Program-made: the position numbers and the translations under genes | Source: an uncultured Bacteroidales bacterium | GTDB lineage: Bacteria; Bacteroidota; Bacteroidia; Bacteroidales; Bacteroidaceae | DNA length: 15,825 bases | Assembly (NCBI GenBank): GCA_937995875.1 | Contig: CALKIW010000168.1 | Span: 1 to 15,825 of the forward strand | Direction of reading: 5' to 3' | Part shown: piece after piece, positions 8,490 to 13,897 of the stretch | Layout: each line of letters starts with the position of its first letter | Numbering within the stretch: the first letter of the stretch is position 1 | The notes under the pieces: generated by a model | The model's database searches: none | What the model was told of the DNA's origin: nothing | The model's input: the letters and a program-made list of their open reading frames with translations, nothing else

Positions 8490-9530
8490 ATGAAAGATTT
8501 ACAAGCATTAGTTCGTGATAATATTTGGAAACTTGCACCTTACAGCTCGGCTCGGAATGAATATTCGGGGCACGACGCGCACGTATTCCTTGACGCCAAT
8601 GAGAATCCTTACAACAAACCTTTCAACCGTTACCCTGATCCGCTACAGCTGAAATTGAAAGAAGAACTTTCCAAGGTGAAGCTGGTTGCGGTAGAAAACA
8701 TTTTTCTCGGCAACGGCTCCGACGAAGCTATCGACTTGGTTTATCGTGTTTTTTGTCAGCCCCAACGCGATAATGTGGTAGCAATAGAGCCTACTTATGG
8801 TATGTATAAGGTTTGTGCGGATATCAACGATACAGAATATCGCCCGGTTTTATTGGACGAAAACTATCAGCTCAATGCTGATAAGTTGCTCGCGGCTTGT
8901 GATGCCAACACGAAAGTCATTTGGCTTTGCACGCCAAACAACCCCTCCGGAAACAATCTTCAACACGAGGAGATAGAAAAACTGCTAATCAATTTTGATG
9001 GAATTGTGGTGGTTGATGAGGCCTATAGCGAATTTTCTACGGCAGATTTGTTCCGCTCTAAACTCGACAGTTTTCCCAATATCATTGTGCTGAACACCAT
9101 GAGCAAGGCATGGGGATGTGCTGCCATCCGATTGGGAATGGCTTTTGCAAGCAAAGAAATAATCGAATTGTTCAACAAGGTGAAATACCCATACAATGTC
9201 AATTTGCTTTCGCAGCAGCAAGCGCTCGAATCGCTGAAGCATCGCCAAGACGTTGAAAAATGGGTAACGTTGCTTTTGCAGGAACGCAGACACCTCATGA
9301 AGGCTTTTACAGACCTGCCCGTTTGTAAGCAGGTTTATCCTTCCGACGCCAATTTCTTTTTGGCAAAGATGACCGATGCTCAGGCTATTTACGACTACTT
9401 GGTGAAAAAAGGAATTATCGTGCGCAACCGGACACGAGTGCAGTTGTGTAAAAACTGTTTACGCGTAACAGTCGGAACGAAAGGCGAAAACACCGAATTG
9501 CTCAGTGCCCTAAGACAGTATAAATCATAA
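8490..9530 (+). CDS. hisC: Histidinol-phosphate aminotransferase
   Basis: This 346-residue fold-type I PLP enzyme transfers an amino group from glutamate to imidazole acetol phosphate, giving histidinol phosphate. The Schiff-base lysine is Lys206 in NTMSKAWG. Other class I/II aminotransferase marks are LDANENPY (34-41), GNGSDEAI (74-81), TPNNPSGN (148-155), VDEAYSEF (175-182) and the substrate-binding Arg in CLRVTVG (323-329). The start is supported by homologous-looking N-terminal sequence and a purine-rich GGAAGGA about 12 bases upstream. It is the last gene of the operon: a strong terminator begins 20 bp after the stop, so hisB is not cotranscribed directly downstream. Confidence 0.96.
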   Translation: MKDLQALVRDNIWKLAPYSSARNEYSGHDAHVFLDANENPYNKPFNRYPDPLQLKLKEELSKVKLVAVENIFLGNGSDEAIDLVYRVFCQPQRDNVVAIEPTYGMYKVCADINDTEYRPVLLDENYQLNADKLLAACDANTKVIWLCTPNNPSGNNLQHEEIEKLLINFDGIVVVDEAYSEFSTADLFRSKLDSFPNIIVLNTMSKAWGCAAIRLGMAFASKEIIELFNKVKYPYNVNLLSQQQALESLKHRQDVEKWVTLLLQERRHLMKAFTDLPVCKQVYPSDANFFLAKMTDAQAIYDYLVKKGIIVRNRTRVQLCKNCLRVTVGTKGENTELLSALRQYKS

Positions 9531-9550
9531 ACGACTGATGTTTACATACG

Positions 9551-9599
9551 ATTCTCCCATTCCTTTACGAGAAAGAAGGAATGGGAGAATTTTGTTTTA
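9551..9599 (+). terminator. Intrinsic terminator of the his operon
   Basis: A perfect 15-bp stem (9551-9565 pairing with 9576-9590) closes a 10-base loop and is followed on the plus strand by TTTGTTTTA. It begins 20 bp after the hisC stop. The minus-strand side has no U-rich tail, so it appears directed at the his transcript only. Confidence 0.9.
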
Positions 9600-9733
9600 T
9601 CACGATAATACGGATTGAACGTAACTTCCTTTTGATGATGGATAGTTTGGTCGAGAATAACGTCCGTATGCCTATGCCCATATTTATGGATAGTTCTTTT
9701 TTTGTTGGCATAATTATCTCAATACCGTCAGTA

Positions 9734-10375
9734 TTATCTGCGGTGTCCGTGATGGTATCTCCTGTTGTGAGAGTTGTTACCGTGTTTTTTGTTGTTCATC
9801 TTCTTGTTGCGCCAATCACTGTGGCTCCGACTTTTTCCAAACTTGCGGTCGTGATGCTTCGCCCCTTTTCCAAATTTAGAATGGTTTGGACCATGTTTCA
9901 TGTAAACGTCATCACGAGGATGAGATGGTTTGTCCCATTTCCGGTTTTTATAGTAGTGTGCCGGCCGACCTCCACGATAGTGCTTATAGGCATAAGGATG
10001 TGGGCGGTAGTAATGGTGCTTTCCATATCGGGTGTAGACGCGAGCGCTCCATCGGTTGTTGGCCCAATATATCGGACGATAGAAATATTTGGCTCCGGCA
10101 TAGGCCCTGTACTGCCAGGGTGCGAGTATGGTGCGAAATAGCATATTACGATGTGACCAATATGATCCGTACAAATGGCGACGGTGATTGACAGACATCA
10201 GATAGTCGAGATTTATCTCGTAGGCTGCTTCGTATTGGTTATTGGTAAGGTTTAGCTCGTATGCCATTTTGTCGGTCAGAAACAGCGCATAATTTCTTGC
10301 CTCTCTATACGACATGGCACTGGCTGATGTTGCTATCGCAATCATCATGGCCAAAATCATCATTAATTTCTTCAT
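9734..10375 (-). CDS. Secreted His/Arg/Tyr-rich protein with LTxxQ-like motif
   Basis: This is a 213-residue protein of unknown function. Residues 1-20 form a clear signal peptide ending in SASA, so it is exported. The mature part starts with a helical region (about 22-62) containing LTNNQ at 43-47, which resembles the LTxxQ motif of the periplasmic CpxP/Spy group; this likeness is weak and rests on the motif and helix character. From about residue 64 the chain is rich in Tyr, Trp and Arg, and from about 110 it becomes a low-complexity basic tail with some 16 histidines, ending in a run of His and Arg. Such a tail could bind metal, heme, nucleic acid or cell-wall polymers; nothing decides among these. 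It is a single gene, convergent with hisC and divergent from pepO. The hydrophobic frame opposite it is an artefact of His codons read on the other strand. Confidence 0.8.
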   Translation of the reverse strand: MKKLMMILAMMIAIATSASAMSYREARNYALFLTDKMAYELNLTNNQYEAAYEINLDYLMSVNHRRHLYGSYWSHRNMLFRTILAPWQYRAYAGAKYFYRPIYWANNRWSARVYTRYGKHHYYRPHPYAYKHYRGGRPAHYYKNRKWDKPSHPRDDVYMKHGPNHSKFGKGAKHHDRKFGKSRSHSDWRNKKMNNKKHGNNSHNRRYHHGHRR

Positions 10376-10430
10376 AGTCGTTGGTGATATATCGTTTTAC
10401 ATTTGAGTTGTCAATCCTTGTCTTATACCA

Positions 10431-10438
10431 CAAAAATA
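10431..10438 (-). promoter_or_regulatory. Candidate -7 element for the His-rich protein gene
   Basis: On the minus strand this octamer reads TATTTTTG, an exact fit to TAnnTTTG, 55 bp before the start codon. A TTG-containing stretch exists further upstream but not at the usual 19-21 base spacing, so only the -7 half is supported. Confidence 0.35.
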
Positions 10439-10682
10439 GGAAATCATAAGTGACAAGTCGAAGGTAAAAGCCTAAACTCAGGGTCGGTTTTCCCTACAGG
10501 TAATATGTAAAACTATATGAGAGGACGCTCATACCCATCCTGTCTTCATGGCAACGCTTCAGGGAAAACACTCCGGAGGAGCTTTGATGAAAAGCAACTT
10601 GTGTCGGCTTTGAAAAGGGGTACAATAGTATAATTTATTGAGAATTTATGATGAAACAAGCTAAGATAGCAGAAAATATTAC

Positions 10683-10690
10683 TAATTTTG
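10683..10690 (+). promoter_or_regulatory. Candidate -7 element for pepO
   Basis: TAATTTTG is an exact match to TAnnTTTG, 86 bp before the pepO start, in an AT-rich stretch. No TTTG lies at the usual upstream spacing. A weaker alternative is TTTG at 10609-10612 with TAATTTAT at 10631-10638. Either would put the nested stems upstream of the transcript. Confidence 0.3.
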
Positions 10691-10776
10691 TAATTGAATA
10701 GATGGCGTTGATATTCGATATCGCATCCATTTATGATCATTGATACTGAAAAATTCATATTAAAATATAACTGAAC

Positions 10777-12801
10777 ATGAAAAAGAGAACGATACTCTTA
10801 AGTTTGGCATTGGTTGCTGTCGGAGCCTTTGCCCAGTCGGTTTCATCGGGCATCGACGTGAACAACATGGACAAGAGCGTCCGTCCCGGAGACGATTTTT
10901 ACCATTATGCGGCCGGCGGTTGGTTGAAAACGCATCCTTTAGATGCTGAACATTCTGACAACGGGGCGTTTACCGACCTCTATGAGCAGAATCAGACACG
11001 CATTCAGGAACTGATATTGCAATATGCCAACAGTCCGCAGGAGAAAGGATCGCTGGAACAGAAGATAGGCTCTTTGTACAGACTGATGATGGACAGCGTG
11101 CGGCTTAATAAAGAGGGAGGAGCACCGCTGAAAGCTACTTTGAATAAGATTTCCAATATCAAAAACCGCAAGGAATACCAATTGGTGACGGCACAACTCG
11201 ACCGCAATGGCGAAAGCACTATGATGTTTAGTATGGGTTGCGGTGCCGATATGCGCAATGCTGATTGGAATTTGGTGAGCATAGGGCAGGGTGGACTCGG
11301 TCTCTACTCGCGCGATTACTACGTCTCTGATGACGAGCAGAACAAGCGAGTGCTGAATGCTTATAAGGACTACCTGAAAAATATACTCATGCTGGTCGGC
11401 AATGATGAGGCTACGGCACAGAAGAAAATGGAAAGTGCGCTCGCCATCGAGCATCGCATAGCTGAGGCGAGTTATGATAATGTGAAATTGCGCGACGTGG
11501 ATGCCAATTACCACAAGATGACCTACACGCAGCTCATCAACGATTTTCCGGGCATAGATTGGGGCAATGTATTCTTGGCCAGTGGTTTCCCGGCTTTCGA
11601 CCATATAGACGTGGGGCAGCCTGAGCCGATTCATGAGGTCGAAAAAATATTGACAGATACTCCGCTCGAAGACCTTAAAGCCTACGCAGAGGTCAGTGTT
11701 ATCGCCGGAGCTGCGAGCCAGTTGAGCGATGATTTCCGTGCTGAGGTTTTCAAGGTGAATTCGGTGATTAGTGGTGTGAAACAGGATAAACCTCGATGGA
11801 AGCGTGCCGTGTCGTTGGTCAGTGGCACGCTGGGCGAGGCTATCGGGAAACTCTATGTGGAAAAATACTTCCCCGAAAGCTCCAAGAAACGTATGCTCGA
11901 ATTGGTGCACAACCTGCAGACGGCATTGGCACAGCGCATAGATGAGGCGACATGGATGGGCAATGAGACAAAAGCTCAGGCCAAGGACAAATTGGAAAAC
12001 TTCATCATCAAGATTGGTTATCCGGACAAATGGAAGGACTACAGTGGTTTGCAGGTGGACGACAGCCTCTCACTGTATGAAAACCTGCAGAATATCAGCC
12101 GGTGGGCTACCGATAAATATATTGCCGAACATGTAAATCAGAAAGTGGATCGCAGCCGTTGGGGTATGACGCCGCAGACAGTGAATGCCTACTACAATCC
12201 CACGACCAACGAAATTTGCTTCCCCGCAGCCATCCTTCAGCCGCCGTTCTTCGATCCCGATGCCGATGATGCCGTGAACTACGGAGCTATCGGTGGCGTG
12301 ATTGGTCATGAGATGAGTCACGGCTTCGACGACCAAGGGTCGCAGTTTGACAAGACCGGTAATCAGCGCAACTGGTGGACAGAATCTGATAAGAAAAACT
12401 ACAATGCACGCACAAAGGTGCTGGAGGAAAGTTTTTCAGAATTTGAAGTTATGCCCGGCGTGAGGGTAAACGGAAAGCAGACGTTGGGCGAGAATATCGG
12501 CGATAACGGTGGATTGAACATCGCTTTCCGTGCACTGCAGAACGAAATGAAGAACAGAGACCTTGGCAAAATAGACGGTTTCACTCCCGAACAGCGCTTT
12601 TTCTTGGCATGGGCACGCGTATGGGCTTCGAATGTTGCACCCGAATATGTGAAATATCTTGTCACCGTGGACGTGCATTCTCCAAACATTGCTCGTGTGA
12701 ATGGTGCTCTGCCGCATATCGACGCATGGTATGATGCGTTTAAGATCAAGAAGGGAGACAAAATGTACATTCCCAAAAAGAAACGTGCTCATATCTGGTA
12801 A
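10777..12801 (+). CDS. pepO: M13 family zinc metalloendopeptidase (PepO/neprilysin-like)
   Basis: This 674-residue secreted peptidase hydrolyses short peptides in the periplasm or outside the cell. Residues 1-19 are a signal peptide (GAFA|Q), so it is not a type II membrane protein like the animal enzymes. Residues about 26-440 form the M13 N-terminal domain, starting with the typical RPGDDFYHYAAGGWL at 36-50. The catalytic domain has NAYYNP (470-475) for substrate backbone binding, the zinc motif HEMSH (511-515, ligands His511 and His515, general base Glu512), and GENIGDNGG (571-579), where Glu572 is the third ligand and Asp576 is its partner. VDVHSPNIARVNG (631-643) supplies the transition-state His634 and Arg640. 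The C-terminus ends in the family-like HIW. Porphyromonas gingivalis PepO is a related enzyme that acts on endothelin-like peptides. The gene is monocistronic, with a terminator about 110 bp downstream. Confidence 0.95.
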   Translation: MKKRTILLSLALVAVGAFAQSVSSGIDVNNMDKSVRPGDDFYHYAAGGWLKTHPLDAEHSDNGAFTDLYEQNQTRIQELILQYANSPQEKGSLEQKIGSLYRLMMDSVRLNKEGGAPLKATLNKISNIKNRKEYQLVTAQLDRNGESTMMFSMGCGADMRNADWNLVSIGQGGLGLYSRDYYVSDDEQNKRVLNAYKDYLKNILMLVGNDEATAQKKMESALAIEHRIAEASYDNVKLRDVDANYHKMTYTQLINDFPGIDWGNVFLASGFPAFDHIDVGQPEPIHEVEKILTDTPLEDLKAYAEVSVIAGAASQLSDDFRAEVFKVNSVISGVKQDKPRWKRAVSLVSGTLGEAIGKLYVEKYFPESSKKRMLELVHNLQTALAQRIDEATWMGNETKAQAKDKLENFIIKIGYPDKWKDYSGLQVDDSLSLYENLQNISRWATDKYIAEHVNQKVDRSRWGMTPQTVNAYYNPTTNEICFPAAILQPPFFDPDADDAVNYGAIGGVIGHEMSHGFDDQGSQFDKTGNQRNWWTESDKKNYNARTKVLEESFSEFEVMPGVRVNGKQTLGENIGDNGGLNIAFRALQNEMKNRDLGKIDGFTPEQRFFLAWARVWASNVAPEYVKYLVTVDVHSPNIARVNGALPHIDAWYDAFKIKKGDKMYIPKKKRAHIW

Positions 12802-12850
12802 TGCCCTTAGATGTTGTGATACCAGAAACTATTATCAAAGTTGAAGATGC

Positions 12851-12891
12851 TTGTTGGTCGACGGTTTAGAAAGCTGAAACGGCTCCAACAA
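12851..12891 (+). other. Stem-loop in the pepO 3' region
   Basis: TTGTTGG (12851-12857) pairs perfectly with CCAACAA (12885-12891), and an inner GTTTAG/CTGAAAC can extend the stem with one bulge. It lies between the pepO stop and the main terminator and has no U-tract, so it looks like a 3'-UTR structure rather than a terminator. Confidence 0.4.
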
Positions 12892-12910
12892 TGATAAAAA
12901 ACAGACAGAC

Positions 12911-12953
12911 GAATGTCAGTTCCCGAATTTTTGGGAGCTGGCATTTGTTTTTG
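12911..12953 (+). terminator. Intrinsic terminator of pepO
   Basis: A 14-bp stem with three G-U pairs (12911-12924 with 12933-12946) closes an 8-base loop and is followed by GTTTTTG. Upstream AAAAAAC can pair with the GTTTTTG tail, as is usual for bidirectional terminators. It lies 109 bp after the pepO stop. Confidence 0.8.
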
Positions 12954-13028
12954 CTGTCACAATGCACCATATTTCTCTGCTATATGGTAGGGCCAATATC
13001 TCCTCATGTGTGTTTTGAATGAAGTGCC

Positions 13029-13057
13029 CGGCCTGCAGCCCAAAGTCGGCCTGCAGC
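13029..13057. repeat. 11-bp direct repeat, 18-bp period
   Basis: CGGCCTGCAGC occurs at 13029-13039 and again at 13047-13057. Both copies contain the palindrome CTGCAG and are more GC-rich than their surroundings. They sit inside the GAAGTG/CACTTC inverted pair. The function is unknown; a protein-binding site or part of a folded RNA are both possible. Confidence 0.6.
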
Positions 13058-13187
13058 GAGTATTTCTCACTTCCTTAAAGTTTCCGGAATGTCATCCGGT
13101 GATGATTTGGAAATATCGCTTGGCAGGTCTAAACGTGCAATTTTTATCTTAATTTGCTGCCTCATCTTTATGCTATATGTAAAATCT

Positions 13188-13215
13188 AATTACCGTTTTT
13201 CGGTGATTATTTTTT
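13188..13215 (+). terminator. Second terminator-like hairpin, without a gene before it
   Basis: AATTACCG (13188-13195) pairs with CGGTGATT (13201-13208) with one G-U pair, closing a T5 loop, and is followed by ATTTTTTCTTC. This is a good intrinsic terminator shape on the plus strand. It lies 386 bp after the pepO stop and beyond pepO's own terminator, with no coding region between. Confidence 0.5.
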
Positions 13216-13318
13216 CTTCATTCAGCGCAAAAAGGGCTATGTTTCTGCCCTGACACTCATCTCGCACACCCCGAAAGTTGTCCGGTTTTTAGGGGTTATA
13301 TTCCGCTATAGTATGGCG

Positions 13319-13406
13319 GAGCCTTTATCGCGGTATGGTTAAGCCCTATCCGCCACACGAATGAGCCTTATCGGCTCTGCGGTTAAGCCCTCTCCACACT
13401 GCCGTT
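13319..13406. repeat. Degenerate tandem repeat, 22/44-bp period
   Basis: Four units start exactly 22 bp apart at 13319, 13341, 13363 and 13385. Units 1 and 3 begin GAGCCTT and units 2 and 4 begin AAGCCCT, so the pattern is best seen as a 44-bp imperfect duplication whose best-kept core is GGTTAAGCCCT. Internal inverted segments (TGGCGGA 13314-13320 with TCCGCCA 13349-13355, and GAGCC/GGCTC in 13363-13377) allow hairpins. The period is not a multiple of three, and the copies are adjacent with no spacers, which speaks against a protein repeat and against CRISPR. It may be a member of a dispersed intergenic family. Confidence 0.55.
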
Positions 13407-13897
13407 CGATATGTAATCGTAGGCGGAAGCATTGAGGGCATCGGGGCAGTATTTTGAAACACTCTGATTATCAGTCTATTATAAATTTCTATATTTTCGC
13501 GTTTTTCAGACTGAGCGCATGTTTGTTTTTGAATACGCAAATTTTGAAGGGGTGTTTGTAAAAATAAATACGACTGTTTAAAACCTTATCACCTAATGTA
13601 ATATGATGTTCATAACCTCTGATAATACGCAAAGTGATACAATACGATGCTGCAATTTGGAAACATTGGTTAAGGAGAATGTCCGTTGCAAACGAAGGTT
13701 GGCTGTTGTCTGTTTGTGAGGCTTCGACAGCACTATCATTTCATCTTGTTTTGTCAGCTATCCCTTTATGTTCGGTCGGGTATTGTGCCACTTTGTCAGC
13801 CGATGCTCTAATGGCATGCCGTTTGTAAAATAATAGGCGGACAGACGTGTCCGGAACTTACGTTGATAAATAACAAATAAAATAAAAGATATAAATT
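13407..13897. other. Long dnaK upstream region, no gene seen
   Basis: These 491 bp hold two short open frames, one on each strand, of about 64 codons (13346-13540 minus, 13634-13828 plus), with no recognisable domain, signal peptide or sensible context; both are judged chance. Visible structure includes TCAGTCT (13471-13477) pairing with AGACTGA (13508-13514) and a hairpin CGGACA/TGTCCG (13838-13853) 45 bp before dnaK. No clear TAnnTTTG promoter, no CIRCE operator and no standard sigma-32-type box was found, so the control of dnaK cannot be read here. Confidence 0.5.

Larger units (their letters stand above)
10376..10776. other. Divergent intergenic region with nested inverted repeats
   Basis: These 401 bp separate the His-rich protein gene from pepO and hold no convincing gene. 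A set of nested stems lies at 10487-10569: an outer perfect 9-bp stem (10487-10495 with 10561-10569), directly inside it a 5-bp stem (10496-10500 with 10539-10543), and a 6-bp hairpin (10516-10521 with 10528-10533). Just downstream are the palindrome CTCCGGAG (10571-10578) and a 5-bp hairpin GCTTT/AAAGC (10581-10595). The rest up to pepO is AT-rich. The structure could be an RNA element in a long pepO leader, an operator region or chance; no known riboswitch was recognised. Confidence 0.4.
12954..13215 (+). ncRNA. Structured non-coding stretch, possible small RNA
   Basis: This stretch lies between two terminator-like hairpins and has no credible reading frame. It contains a perfect 7-bp hairpin (12966-12972 with 12982-12988), an inverted GAAGTG/CACTTC pair (13021-13026, 13068-13073) enclosing a direct repeat, a 5-bp hairpin CCGGA/TCCGG (13084-13099), a GGCAG/CTGCC pair (13122-13126, 13157-13161), and finally a terminator-like hairpin at 13188-13215. 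Its own terminator suggests it may be transcribed as a unit. No TAnnTTTG promoter was found at its start and no known RNA family was recognised, so the call is tentative. Confidence 0.25.

Noticed and set aside
9581..10141. Plus-strand open frame of 186 codons, strongly hydrophobic
   Set aside because: It is antisense to the His-rich secreted protein. His codons (CAC, CAT) read on the other strand give Val and Met, which explains the fake membrane protein. It also begins inside the his terminator stem.
10546..10758. Minus-strand open frame of 70 codons in the pepO upstream region
   Set aside because: It is AT-rich, has no recognisable domain or signal, starts within the AT-rich pepO leader and overlaps the nested stems; probably chance.
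10939..11910. Minus-strand open frame of 323 codons
   Set aside because: It lies fully inside pepO, whose M13 motifs are complete. Its sequence is rich in His, Ile and Val without domain signals, as expected of an antisense shadow.
13319..13406. CRISPR array
   Set aside because: The units are adjacent, degenerate and without unique spacers, and no cas genes are in the window.
13346..13540. Minus-strand open frame of 64 codons over the tandem repeat
   Set aside because: Much of it is made of the 22/44-bp repeat, whose period is not a multiple of three, and it has no recognisable motif.
13634..13828. Plus-strand open frame of 64 codons before dnaK
   Set aside because: It has no domain, no clear start signal and an odd composition rich in Ser, Leu and Cys. 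A remnant of an old gene or repeat cannot be excluded, but coding is not supported.
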